64,000 bases of DNA from Corynebacterium halotolerans YIM 70093 = DSM 44683 (lineage in GTDB: Bacteria; Actinomycetota; Actinomycetes; Mycobacteriales; Mycobacteriaceae): positions 104,075-168,074 of the forward strand of contig NC_020302.1 in NCBI RefSeq assembly GCF_000341345.1, read 5' to 3'. Of this stretch, positions 53,061 through 61,845 are shown one piece after another. How positions within the stretch are numbered: the stretch's first letter is position 1; every line of letters begins with the position of its first letter. The notes under the pieces were generated by a model that was not told where the DNA came from, made no database searches, and saw nothing but the letters and a program-made list of their open reading frames with translations. A program made the translations under genes and the position numbers.

Positions 53061-54431
53061 TCAGGAGAGCGGCGCCGGTACGGTGTCCTCCTCGGCCGCA
53101 TCTGCTCCTCGGGTGGTGGACGCGGAGTTCTCCGTTCCGAGGTAGGGGCGGATGCCGATCAGCGCCACGGCGGCGAAGACAACGACGACAGCCACACCCG
53201 CGTAGAGGTAGACCGGGGTCCAGCCGGCGTCGAGCAGGGCGCCGACGGTGATGGGGGCGAAGATCGCTCCGAAGCGGCCCACCCCGATGCCCCAGCCGAC
53301 GCCCGTGGTTCGCAGGGCGGACGGGTAGGAGGCCGGGGTGACGGTGTACAGGCCGGCCACGCAGCCGTTGATGAGCATGCCGACCAGCACGCCGCTGAAG
53401 AAGGCCAGCGTCGGGATGGAGGTGGTGGTGATGAACACCACCAGGGTGACGGCGGAGAGCACGGTGAACACCATGAGCGTGTGGCGGGCATTGAACCTGG
53501 TGGTCACCAGCCCGTACAGCAGGGAACCGAAGGTGCCGCCGAGGGTGAGCGCCAGGCCGCCGATGATGCCCTGATTCTCGGACATACCCGTTTCCACCAG
53601 CAGCTTGGGTGTCCAGGAGTTGGCGAAGTAGAAGCCGAACATGATGAAGAAGAAGGCTGCCCAGAGCTTGTAGGTGGTCATCTTGAACGGGCCCGACAGC
53701 AGGCTCGAGAGCTTGACCTGGCCGGCCTCGGAACCGGCCTCCGGCGCACCGAGTCCGGTGGTGCCGAGCTTTCCGATCCGGCGGGCGATCTGCTGGGCCT
53801 TCGCCTCCGCGTCAGCGGGGCGCTTCACCCGGAGGTAGTCCACCGATTCCGGGATGCTGAGGATGACCAGCACGAGAGCCGCCAGGGTGGCCGCGGCACC
53901 GGCTGCGAAGACCGAGCGCCAGCCGAAGGCCGGGATCAGCTGGGCGGCGAGCAGACCACCGAGCGTGGCGCCGAGGCCGTATCCGGCGGTGTAGATGCTC
54001 ACCGCCATGCCACGGTTCTTGTTGTTCGAGTACTCGCTGGTGATGACGGTGACCGTGGCTAGGATGCCGCCGATGCCGATGCCGGTGACCACCCGCCAGA
54101 TGCTGAGTTCGATGGCGGAACCCGCGGTGGCGGACAGGGCGAGTCCGGTGAGGTTGATGATCAGCGCAACGATGAGGATGCGGCGGCGGCCGAGCCGGTC
54201 GGCGAAGGGGCCGAGTATCAGGGAACCCAAGGCCATGCCGACCAGGCCGGAACTGAGCAGTAGTCCGAGTTGGCTGCCGTTGAGCCCGAATTCCTCGGAC
54301 ACGGAATTGGCGGTGAAGGCCAGGGCGAGGACGTCATAGCCGTCCAGCGCATTGAGGAAGGTCGCCAGCGCGACAATGTACCACTGGAAACCACTCATGG
54401 GAGTGGTGTCGATGGCTTTTCTGATGTCCAT
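53061..54431 (-). CDS. vanK: MFS vanillate transporter, aromatic acid:H+ symporter type
   Basis: The 456-residue protein has 12 membrane segments and the AAHS signature NALDGYDVLALAFTANS in helix 1, GPFADRLGRRRILIVALIIN in the first loop, and the central VDYLRVKRPADAEAKA. It is third in the vanABK order known from C. glutamicum, 11 bases after vanB, and ends at a strong terminator. Import of vanillate (and possibly protocatechuate) follows from that order. A similar gene at 49543 shares the fold but not the operon. Confidence 0.88.
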   Translation of the reverse strand: MDIRKAIDTTPMSGFQWYIVALATFLNALDGYDVLALAFTANSVSEEFGLNGSQLGLLLSSGLVGMALGSLILGPFADRLGRRRILIVALIINLTGLALSATAGSAIELSIWRVVTGIGIGGILATVTVITSEYSNNKNRGMAVSIYTAGYGLGATLGGLLAAQLIPAFGWRSVFAAGAAATLAALVLVILSIPESVDYLRVKRPADAEAKAQQIARRIGKLGTTGLGAPEAGSEAGQVKLSSLLSGPFKMTTYKLWAAFFFIMFGFYFANSWTPKLLVETGMSENQGIIGGLALTLGGTFGSLLYGLVTTRFNARHTLMVFTVLSAVTLVVFITTTSIPTLAFFSGVLVGMLINGCVAGLYTVTPASYPSALRTTGVGWGIGVGRFGAIFAPITVGALLDAGWTPVYLYAGVAVVVVFAAVALIGIRPYLGTENSASTTRGADAAEEDTVPAPLS

Positions 54432-54442
54432 GGGGCTGCCTT

Positions 54443-55450
54443 TCAGGGCACGTCAATGGTGAGTTGGACGCTGCGGCCGGGCGGGACCGATTCCGGGGAA
54501 GCAACCCCAGAAGCAACCCGGGACACACAGGCGCAGAGCTTGGTGGAGGCCGTCTTCTGCTTATCAGAGAAGAAGACGTCGCGGTGGTCGATCTGCCCCT
54601 CGGCCTCCAGGACCTTGACCTGGCACAACCCGCATTCACCGCGTCGGCAGTCCGACATCATCTCCACGCCGACCTTTTCCAGGGCCTCGAGGATGGATTC
54701 GTTCTGGCCGATCTCCGTGGAGACCCCCAGGCGTGGGATGGTGACGGAGAACTGTTCCGGCTGGAACCAGCCGCTGTTGCCGAAGGTCTCGAATCGCAGG
54801 TTGGTCGGGTCCAGATCGCTGGCGTGCCAGGCCCGGCGGATGGCGTCCATCAGGCGGATGGGCCCGCACATGTAGAGCTCGGTGTCCGGGGTGGCCCCGG
54901 CGATGATCCCCGGGATGTCGAGCAGCGTGCCCTCGGAATCGAAGTAGATGTGCAGCCGCTCGCCGTGCTCGGCTGCCAGTTCCTCCCGGTAGGCCATGGC
55001 TTCCGGTGACCGGGCCGCGTAGTGGATGACATAGTTGGCACCGAGCCGGCGGAGCAGGGACGCCATGCCGCGGATCGCGGTGATGCCGATGCCGCCGGCC
55101 ACCAGGACGTAATCCGGGGCGCCCACCCGCAGCGGAAAGTCCTGCAGGGGACCGGCGATGCGCAGCCGCGTACCGACGCCCAGGGAATGCATGTAGGTGG
55201 ACCCGCCCCGGGAGTGCGGGGTATGGAACACGCTCAGGGACAGCTCGCTGCCGTCCTCCGTGGCGTCGACGATGGAGTAGGAGCGGGTCGCCTCGACGCC
55301 GTCGATGTCGACCACGACTTTGAGGTGCTCGCCCGGACGGACCCGCTGTGGCGTACTCGGACGCAGGGTGATGCGCCGGATCCGGTCGGCGATCTCCGTG
55401 CTGGCGATGACTTCGGCGTCCTGCCAGACGATGGAATTTGAGGTGGCCAT
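54443..55450 (-). CDS. vanB: Vanillate O-demethylase reductase subunit
   Basis: The 335-residue protein is a phthalate-dioxygenase-reductase type. It has an FAD/FMN-binding barrel (residues 1-110, EHLKVVVDIDGVEATRSYSI), an NAD-binding domain (VLVAGGIGITAIRGMASLLR near 120), and a C-terminal plant-type 2Fe-2S domain with cysteines in SDCRRGECGLCQVKV and LCACVSRV. It passes NADH electrons to the VanA oxygenase. It is 3 bases after vanA ends and 11 bases before vanK. Confidence 0.92.
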   Translation of the reverse strand: MATSNSIVWQDAEVIASTEIADRIRRITLRPSTPQRVRPGEHLKVVVDIDGVEATRSYSIVDATEDGSELSLSVFHTPHSRGGSTYMHSLGVGTRLRIAGPLQDFPLRVGAPDYVLVAGGIGITAIRGMASLLRRLGANYVIHYAARSPEAMAYREELAAEHGERLHIYFDSEGTLLDIPGIIAGATPDTELYMCGPIRLMDAIRRAWHASDLDPTNLRFETFGNSGWFQPEQFSVTIPRLGVSTEIGQNESILEALEKVGVEMMSDCRRGECGLCQVKVLEAEGQIDHRDVFFSDKQKTASTKLCACVSRVASGVASPESVPPGRSVQLTIDVP

Positions 55451-55453
55451 GAG

Positions 55454-56575
55454 CTACGCCTCCTTCTTCGGGGCGAAGGTGGTGGGGATGTCGAGGCGCC
55501 CCTCCGCGGCGAGCGCCTTTTCCAGGATGCGGCGGACCCACATGCCGCCGGCGTCGATGTTGAGGCTGTAGAACTCGTGGTCCGGGTTGGCGTCAATGGC
55601 ATCCTGCTGGGCGGTGAGCATGTCCTCGTCCTCACCGAAGACACCGTGGACTCCCTCGCGCAGCTGAGTGGTGATCAGCTGGCTGTCCAGCCGGTAGTTG
55701 CGCTGGAAGGACCAGAAGTAGTGGGAGGAGCGGTCGGACTCCGGGGTGATGGTGTTCATGACGTAGCCGTTGACGCCCTGGCTGCGGTCTCCTTCGGGAG
55801 CGCCGGTGCCGGCCTTGGCCACGCCGACGTCGATGCAGATCGTGGAGGGGTAGTAGTAGTGGATGATCTGCCAGCGGTCGACCTTGCCCTCGAAGCCGGG
55901 GAACTTGTCATTCATGTTCTTCTGCCAGAACGGCGGGGCATCGATGTCGTGCATCCAGCGCGAGACGGTGACGGAATCCTCGGTGTGAGTGACCTCGAAG
56001 TCGGACTCGCTGAGCTCATCCTGTCCGATGGTCGAGGCGTGGACGAACTCCTCGTGGGTCAGGTCCATCAGGTTGTCGAGCACCAGCTGATAGTTGCAGG
56101 CGGCGGCGATGGTCTTGCCGTCACCGGTCCAGTCCGGGTGGTCCATCTGGTGCATGTCCGGCACCAGCGTCGGGTCGGCGAGGGTGGGATCGCCCAGCCA
56201 GACCCAGATGTAGCGGTGCTGCTCGACGACCGGGTACGACGGCACGGCGGCTGAGGGGTTCAGCGTCTCCTGGGCGGGCATGGACATGCACCGGCCGGCC
56301 GAGTTGTACACCAGGCCGTGGTAGGGGCACTGGATGCCGTCCCGCCCGGTCAGCTTGCCCTTGGACAGCGGGGCGAGGCGGTGCCAGCAGGCGTCTGCGA
56401 GGGCCACGGCGCGGCCGTCCTGGGTGCGGTAGAGCGCCAGCGGCTTATTCGCGATGGTGCGGGAGGTGATGCCCTTGGAGGTGACTTCGTGGTCCCACGC
56501 CGCGACGTACCAGGCATTGAGGGGGTGCGGCAGAATCTTGGCGGTGGTGGTTGAGGGGGATGTGGCGATAGTCAT
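55454..56575 (-). CDS. vanA: Vanillate O-demethylase oxygenase subunit
   Basis: The 373-residue protein has the Rieske motif CWHRLAPLSKGKLTGRDGIQ followed by CPYHGLVYN (CxH and CxxH, residues about 60-85). The mononuclear iron site LDNLMDLTHEEFVHAST lies near residue 165. VanA O-demethylates vanillate to protocatechuate and formaldehyde. It is first of vanABK; its promoter overlaps a palindromic operator 28-51 bases upstream. The length is slightly longer than VanA of Pseudomonas (about 350). Confidence 0.92.
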   Translation of the reverse strand: MTIATSPSTTTAKILPHPLNAWYVAAWDHEVTSKGITSRTIANKPLALYRTQDGRAVALADACWHRLAPLSKGKLTGRDGIQCPYHGLVYNSAGRCMSMPAQETLNPSAAVPSYPVVEQHRYIWVWLGDPTLADPTLVPDMHQMDHPDWTGDGKTIAAACNYQLVLDNLMDLTHEEFVHASTIGQDELSESDFEVTHTEDSVTVSRWMHDIDAPPFWQKNMNDKFPGFEGKVDRWQIIHYYYPSTICIDVGVAKAGTGAPEGDRSQGVNGYVMNTITPESDRSSHYFWSFQRNYRLDSQLITTQLREGVHGVFGEDEDMLTAQQDAIDANPDHEFYSLNIDAGGMWVRRILEKALAAEGRLDIPTTFAPKKEA

Positions 56576-56602
56576 GAGGCTCCACTCGTCGTCTATCTAG
56601 GG

Positions 56603-56626
56603 AACTATCTAAACTGTTAGATAGTT
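56603..56626. promoter_or_regulatory. VanR operator
   Basis: AACTATCTAA-N4-TTAGATAGTT is a perfect 10-bp inverted repeat with 4-base centre in the vanA-vanR gap. The reported C. glutamicum VanR site has the same 24-bp layout and a closely related left half. Confidence 0.88.
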
Positions 56627-56790
56627 AGTGTGGTGAGTCACAATCTAAACCGCTATGTGTCTCAAGGCAAGGGGTAAGGCGAAATGCCCCCGATTTCCTC
56701 CCCCTTGGGGCGGTGTCCTTCGGGGGGCGCGCACGCTCCGGCAATTTCAAACGGCTTGGGATTGCTGGTCAGGCAGGGTAGAAAGAGTGC

Positions 56791-57408
56791 GTGACTCTTA
56801 GGAATGCGCTGCTGGCCCTGTTGTCTTCTGGCCCGATGACCGGGTACGACGTGGCGAAGAGGTTCGCCTCGTCCGTGGGGTTCCTCTGGCACGCGGCAAA
56901 TTCCCAGATCTATCCTGAGTTGCGGAAGCTGGAGAGCGAAGGGCTCCTGGACTCCCGCGAGGTCCCCTGGGGTTCGAAGGGCGTCACCAAGACGGAGTAC
57001 TCCATCAACGAGGCCGGCCTGGAGGCGCTGCGGCAGTGGCAGGACGAACCGATGGCCTACACGCCGGACCGCGATCCTGCCCGGTTGAAGGCGGCCTACT
57101 TCGAGATGTCCACGCCTCAGGCGGCGGAGAACAACCTGAGCGAACACCTCTCCCACTTCGAGAATCAACGCGCACAGGCGCAGGATGAGATCAACCGGAT
57201 CGACGCCGGTACCAGCCCGAACCTGGTCCGCCGCCTGCAGGGGACCCCGGAGGAAAAGCGGGCCGCGACCATCGCTTTCAAGCGCTTCGCCTACGAAGGA
57301 CGCGTGGCCCAGGCGGAGATGGAGATCCAGTGGGCCCAGAGGGGCCTGGAGCTCCTCGAGAAGCTCTACGGGCCGCGTGAGAGCTGGGGTGATCTGAGGG
57401 AGGGGTAG
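56791..57408 (+). CDS. vanR: PadR-like vanillate-responsive repressor
   Basis: The 205-residue protein has the PadR winged HTH at residues 1-85 (LRNALLALLSSGPMTGYDVA, QIYPELRKLESEGLLDS) and a helical Vir_act_alpha_C-like C-terminal half. It is divergent from vanABK and faces the operator. In C. glutamicum VanR is released by vanillate, and that mechanism is expected here. It starts at GTG 56791 with a weak ribosome site; an internal start is unlikely because it would cut the HTH. Confidence 0.9.
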   Translation: MTLRNALLALLSSGPMTGYDVAKRFASSVGFLWHAANSQIYPELRKLESEGLLDSREVPWGSKGVTKTEYSINEAGLEALRQWQDEPMAYTPDRDPARLKAAYFEMSTPQAAENNLSEHLSHFENQRAQAQDEINRIDAGTSPNLVRRLQGTPEEKRAATIAFKRFAYEGRVAQAEMEIQWAQRGLELLEKLYGPRESWGDLREG

Positions 57409-57484
57409 CGGGGTCCGAGGAGTTTCGCGGTTGAAGGGTCGGGATTTGGCGGAGGTTGGCTACAAGCACCAGAGTCCTTCCCGG

Positions 57485-58027
57485 CTGGGGTTGCCCGCAA
57501 ATCGTGGACAGTTAGTTAAGCTGCATTCTCGTCGGCAGCGGTTGCTGCCTGGTGGTAGGCGTTCTCGAAGTCGACTGGGGGTTGGTTGCCGATCGGGGAG
57601 TGCCGGCGCCGGCGGTTGTAGAAGGTCTCGATCCACCGGGCGACGGCTTGGCGGGCCGCGTTGCGGGTCTTCCATTTCCGGCGGTCGTAGAACTCGGCCT
57701 TCAACGTCGACCAGAAGGATTCGGCCATCGCGTTGTCGAAGCACACTCTGGTACGCCCCATCGGCTGATCGATCCCCAGCTCCTGGCACACCTGGTAGAG
57801 CTGACCACTGGTGAACTGGGTTTCCCGGTCAGCGTGGAACACCAGCCCGTCCGGGGCCTCACCGCGCAGGGTGTGGGCCATCCGTAGGGCCCGTTCCGCC
57901 AGGTCCGTGACCTGGGTGGAATCCATCGCCCAGCCCACCGCCCGTCGTGAGCAACCCTCGCGCACGGCGCACAGGTACAGCCAGCCTTCTCCGGTGTGCA
58001 GGTAGGTGATGCCGAGGGGAACCCCAG
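57485..58027 (-). mobile_element. Short IS3-family remnant, second copy
   Basis: This 543-bp element shares its left edge (CTGGGGTTGCCC) and transposase sequence with the copy at 22006. Its right edge is CTGGGGTTCCCC in inverted orientation (58016-58027), so terminal repeats are present although OrfA and the front of OrfB are missing. It looks like an internally deleted derivative. Confidence 0.75.
57516..58014 (-). pseudogene. Truncated IS3-family transposase (OrfB)
   Basis: The frame reads GITYLHTGEGWLYLCAVREG, then GWAMDSTQVTDLAERALRMA, FHADRETQFTSGQLY and NAMAESFWSTLKAEFY. It covers the integrase core from just after the first catalytic Asp to the C-terminus. In the usual DITYL motif the Asp is replaced by Gly at the truncation point, so the active site is incomplete. 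No OrfA exists. The product could at most be an inactive fragment. It lies between vanR and the IclR gene and shares the orientation of the first copy. Confidence 0.85.
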
Positions 58028-58086
58028 CACCGAGACGCTAAGTCGGAGCTTTATCGGCAATGGCACCGGTGAGCTAACGTTTCCTT

Positions 58087-58884
58087 ATGGCATCCAACGA
58101 GAAAAAGTCCCCGGCTCCCCAGAAGCCACTGCTGGTTCTGGGGAAGATCAGCGCCATCCTGGATGCTTTCACCCTGACGCGTCCCACGTTGACGTTGGGG
58201 GAAATCCGGGAGGCGACGGGGATGCCGACTTCTACGGTGCAGCGTCTGGTGACGAACCTGGTGGCTCAGGGCTTCCTGGATCGGGAGGACGACTCTTTCC
58301 GGATAGGCATGAAGATGGCCTATTGGGCGGCGCCTGCCACACGCGGAGTGGCGATGCTGGATTTGTTCGCGCCGTTGTTGAAGGCTCTGCGGGATCACAC
58401 CGGCGAGACGGTGTGCTTCTTCCAGTCGGAGCGGGAATACCGCGTGTGTGTGGCGATGGCGGAGACCCGTCACGCCCTGCGCCGTGCGATGCACGTGGGG
58501 GCCATTCTGCCGTTGCACGCCGGATCGGCCGGCCAGGTCCTCCTCGCCTGGAATCCCGAGCTGCTGAAGCAGGTCCTAAGTGCGCCTCTGCCACCACTGA
58601 CCGAGTTCACCATCACCAGTTCTGAGGAGCTGGAATCTGAAGTGCATGGCACCCGACGAAATGGTTTCTCCATCACTATTGGGCAGCGTGACGACGCCGG
58701 CGCGGGCATGTCCGCGCCCGTCTTCGATTCCACCGGCACTCTGGTGGGGGCCGTGACGATCAGTGGACCCACCCTGCGCATGCCGTACGAGGTCTGCGCA
58801 GGATGGGTCGAGGATCTGCTGTCCACGGCCGAGCGGATGACACGCCTGATCGGGGGACGTTTCCCCGACGAGGCGGATTCCTAG
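58087..58884 (+). CDS. IclR family regulator of the downstream CoA-lyase/glycerate cluster
   Basis: The 265-residue protein has an IclR HTH at residues about 18-70 (GKISAILDAFTLTRPTLTLG, IREATGMPTSTVQRLVTNLV) and an IclR effector domain (HAGSAGQVLLAWNPELLKQV). It is convergent with the glycerate kinase gene, overlapping its 3' end by 4 bases. IclR proteins commonly sense glyoxylate, pyruvate or aromatic acids. Its position and lack of other nearby targets make it the likely controller of the 58881-64000 operon, although it does not face that operon's promoter. Confidence 0.87.
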   Translation: MASNEKKSPAPQKPLLVLGKISAILDAFTLTRPTLTLGEIREATGMPTSTVQRLVTNLVAQGFLDREDDSFRIGMKMAYWAAPATRGVAMLDLFAPLLKALRDHTGETVCFFQSEREYRVCVAMAETRHALRRAMHVGAILPLHAGSAGQVLLAWNPELLKQVLSAPLPPLTEFTITSSEELESEVHGTRRNGFSITIGQRDDAGAGMSAPVFDSTGTLVGAVTISGPTLRMPYEVCAGWVEDLLSTAERMTRLIGGRFPDEADS

Positions 58885-59900
58885 ATGGTGACCCCGCCGG
58901 CTGTCGGCGAGGATGCCGCCCAACTCTGCAGGGTGCCTACCAGAGTCCGACCGGCACGGGCCATGGCTGCGTCGTCAGTGGCGACGATGATCTGCGCGAA
59001 ATTTTCCGCGTAGGCACCCAGGTCCTCGGAGACGGATCCGACGATGGCGATGACCGGCAACTCGCGTTCATCCCGCCGGACCCGGCGCAGGATGGCCTCG
59101 ATGATCTTGCCCTCCCCGGTCTGGGAGTCGAGGCGCCCCTCGCCGACGACGACGGCGTCGGCCTCCCGTAGGCGGGTATCGAAAGCGATAGCGTCCAGGA
59201 TGTAGTCCGCACCCGAGACGAGTTCGGCTCCGTAGTGGGCCCACAGGCCACCGGAGAAACCGCCGGCCGCGCCGGTGCGCGCCACCCCGGTGGGATCCTG
59301 GGGGAACTCGCGGGCCTGTTCCTGCAGTCGTGCGGTTAGCAGCTCGACCATGGCGGGATCCGCACCCTTCTGGGGCCCGAAGATCTTTGCCGCATCCGTG
59401 AAGGTGGTGGTGACGTCGGAGAGCACGACGATGCTCGCATCACCCAGTCCTCCGCCGTCCTCGATCGCTTGCACGGCCCCGGCGCCGCCGTCCGTGGTGG
59501 CGGAGCCGCCGGCGGCGACCAGGATTTTCCGGGCACCGTAATGCACCGCGGCGCTGATGAGCATTCCGGTGCCGTAGGTGCTGGCGGCCACGGGATCCCG
59601 GGGGCCGTCGTGGGGCACGGTGATCCCGCTGGCCTGGGCGAGCTCGACGATGGCCGTGCCGTCCGGGGTCATCCCGATGCCAGCGGTCAGGGGAACTCCC
59701 CACGGGTTCCGGGAGGGGACTTCCACGATCTGCGCGCGGAGGGTCTGGCAGAGTGCGGTGAATGTTCCTTCACCGCCGTCGGCCACGGGCAGGGGCACCG
59801 GGGTGGCACCGGCCGCGGCAACCCCGGTGCCGACGGCGGCCGCCACCTCAGGTGAGGAATAGGTGCCCTTGAAGCTGTCCGGGGTGATCAGAATCCTCAC
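58881..59900 (-). CDS. Glycerate kinase (GlxK/GarK type)
   Basis: The 339-residue protein has ITPDSFKGTYSSPEVAAAVG at the start, PVADGGEGTF, and VAAGGSATTDGGAGAVQAIE, all hallmarks of class II glycerate kinases making 2-phosphoglycerate. The length is slightly under E. coli GarK (381). It is last of a five-gene minus-strand unit and overlaps the dehydrogenase by 4 bases. It would return D-glycerate from the upstream reductase to glycolysis. Confidence 0.92.
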   Translation of the reverse strand: MRILITPDSFKGTYSSPEVAAAVGTGVAAAGATPVPLPVADGGEGTFTALCQTLRAQIVEVPSRNPWGVPLTAGIGMTPDGTAIVELAQASGITVPHDGPRDPVAASTYGTGMLISAAVHYGARKILVAAGGSATTDGGAGAVQAIEDGGGLGDASIVVLSDVTTTFTDAAKIFGPQKGADPAMVELLTARLQEQAREFPQDPTGVARTGAAGGFSGGLWAHYGAELVSGADYILDAIAFDTRLREADAVVVGEGRLDSQTGEGKIIEAILRRVRRDERELPVIAIVGSVSEDLGAYAENFAQIIVATDDAAMARAGRTLVGTLQSWAASSPTAGGVTI

Positions 59901-60886
59901 TTCAGCACCTCCGGGTTGACCAGGTGCGGGGGCTCCTGACTGGTCACCATCGCCACGGCATTCAGGGCGCTCAGGCGGGACATCTCGGCCCGGACCGGGA
60001 CAGTGGCGGAACCGACATGGGGCAGCAGCATTGTGTTCGGCAACTCCGTCAGGCCCTCAGCGAGGCGGGGTTCATCCTCGTACACGTCCAGCCCCGCTGC
60101 CGCGATCTCGCCATCACGCAACGCAGCAACCAGTGCCTTCTCGTCCACCACGGGACCTCGGGCGGTGTTGATGAGGATCGCGCCAGGCTTCATGAGCTTG
60201 AACACGTCGGCATCCACCAGATGATGGGTCTGCTCGGTCAGTGGCACGTGCAGGGAGAGGAAGTCGCTCCGGGTAACCAGCTCATCCCAGGGGACCTGCT
60301 GCACCCTGTCGGCGAATTCCCCGAGCTCCTCGCGGCCCACCGGCCGATCGCCGGGCGGGCGCGGGGAGAACAGCACCTCCATGCCGAAACCCAGGGCCCG
60401 CCGGGCGACGGCCCGGGCGATCCGTCCGAAGCCGGCCAGACCCAGCACCGACCCCGAGATATCGCGACCGAGCAGCAGTTCCGGCTCCCAGCCGCGGAAC
60501 CGTCCTTCGCGGACCATGCGGTCAGCCTCAATGACACGGCGGCTGGTACCGAGGATCAGCGCCATCGCGACGTCGGCGGTGGCGTCAGTCAGGACCCCAG
60601 GAGTGTTACCCACCAGGATGCCGTGAGAGGTGGCAGCCTTGACGTCGATGTTGTTGTACCCGACGGCGAAGTTGGACACGCCCTTCACCTGGGCCTCGGC
60701 CAACAGATCGGCGTCGACGGTGTCACGCAGCTGGGTGAGCACGACGTCGTAGTCCCCGGAGGAGCACAGCTCCCGCAGCCGGGAATAGCTCGGCGGCTCC
60801 GGAAGGACGGTGACGGAGCCCTTTTCCTCGAGCAGGGGGAGACCGGGGCCGGGGATGGGGGTGGTGACGAGGAATCGCGCGTCCAT
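59897..60886 (-). CDS. D-isomer-specific 2-hydroxyacid dehydrogenase, hydroxypyruvate/glyoxylate reductase-like
   Basis: The 329-residue protein has AVGYNNIDVKAATSHGILVGN, the NAD fold LGLAGFGRIARAVARRA near residue 150, and the catalytic set NTARGPVVDEKAL (Arg), DVYEDEP (Glu) and LLPHVGSAT (His). The sequence TPGVLTDATADVAMALIL is typical of glyoxylate/hydroxypyruvate reductases. ATG 60886, 2 bases after the lyase gene ends, gives the family start. By operon context it reduces hydroxypyruvate to D-glycerate for the kinase that follows. Confidence 0.9.
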   Translation of the reverse strand: MDARFLVTTPIPGPGLPLLEEKGSVTVLPEPPSYSRLRELCSSGDYDVVLTQLRDTVDADLLAEAQVKGVSNFAVGYNNIDVKAATSHGILVGNTPGVLTDATADVAMALILGTSRRVIEADRMVREGRFRGWEPELLLGRDISGSVLGLAGFGRIARAVARRALGFGMEVLFSPRPPGDRPVGREELGEFADRVQQVPWDELVTRSDFLSLHVPLTEQTHHLVDADVFKLMKPGAILINTARGPVVDEKALVAALRDGEIAAAGLDVYEDEPRLAEGLTELPNTMLLPHVGSATVPVRAEMSRLSALNAVAMVTSQEPPHLVNPEVLK

Positions 60887-60888
60887 GG

Positions 60889-61845
60889 TCAGCTCACTTT
60901 CACGTAGGCCGGGGAGGTGGTGACCCACTCGAAGGCCTCGGCCTTGGAACGGGCACCTTGGGCTGCCTTGGAGCGGTTGGGCTCGCCCAGTTCAACCAGA
61001 AGATCCTCCGAGAGCTGCACCAGGTGCCCGAACTTCTCCGGGCTGAGCCACTCAGGCTGGGTGGCGAAGAGAAGATCCTCGCTGGAGGTGTTGCCGCTCG
61101 CGCCGGGGGCGAAGGGGCAACCGCCGAGTCCGCCCAGGGCGCCGTCGACCACGTCTGCGCCGGCGGAGATGGCGGCCAGGGTGTTGGCCACGCCCAGCCC
61201 CCAGGTGTCGTGGCCGTGGAAGACGATGCGTCGTTCCGGTGTCTCCTGTCGGACACGGGAGATCAGTTCAGTGACCTGGGTGGGGACGGCCTGGCCGAGG
61301 GTGTCGCAGATGACGATGTCCTCGGTGCCCGCCGCGCGGGCGTCATTGGCGATGGCGAGCACCCGCTCGGGGTCCACGGCTCCTTCGAAGGGACAGGTGA
61401 AGGAGGTGGCCAGGCACAGTTGAATTCGGCCAGCGACGCTCTCTGTGATCTGTACGGCCTCAGGGAGTGCGTCCAGGCTGGCGTCGGTGGTGCGCCCGAT
61501 ATTGGCCTGGTTGTGGGCATCGGTCACTGACAGGCAGTACTGGAAGTTCCGGGCCCCGGCCTCCGCGGCCCGGGTGATGTGGCGCGGGGTGGCCACCCAG
61601 ATCCAGCACTTCTCGAGCTCCTCCGGAGTCAGCGCGGCGACCACCTCCAGGGTGTTGGCCATCGGCGGGACCAGGTCGGGGCGGGCCATGGACCCCAGCT
61701 CGATGCCCGGGACGCCCAGCCGCAGCAGCTCCCGGACGATCTCGACCTTCTTCTCGGTGGACAGAACCTTGCCGGTCAGCTGCAGTCCGTCCCGGAGGGT
61801 GACGTCGCGAAGCTCGGCGCGGGGCTCGAAGGTGTGGTTGCTCAT
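60889..61845 (-). CDS. HMG-CoA lyase-like hydroxyacyl-CoA lyase
   Basis: The 318-residue TIM-barrel protein of the HMGL/DRE family has RDVTLRDGLQLTG at the start, HGHDTWGLGVANTLA (metal histidines), and the signature cysteine loop GGLGGCPFAPGASGN. HMG-CoA lyases cut 3-hydroxy-3-carboxyalkyl-CoA to acetyl-CoA plus a keto acid. The start motif is DVTLRDGLQ rather than EVGPRDGLQ, a deviation that may alter substrate choice. It lies between a CoA-transferase and a hydroxyacid dehydrogenase, overlapping the former by 4 bases. Confidence 0.88.
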   Translation of the reverse strand: MSNHTFEPRAELRDVTLRDGLQLTGKVLSTEKKVEIVRELLRLGVPGIELGSMARPDLVPPMANTLEVVAALTPEELEKCWIWVATPRHITRAAEAGARNFQYCLSVTDAHNQANIGRTTDASLDALPEAVQITESVAGRIQLCLATSFTCPFEGAVDPERVLAIANDARAAGTEDIVICDTLGQAVPTQVTELISRVRQETPERRIVFHGHDTWGLGVANTLAAISAGADVVDGALGGLGGCPFAPGASGNTSSEDLLFATQPEWLSPEKFGHLVQLSEDLLVELGEPNRSKAAQGARSKAEAFEWVTTSPAYVKVS

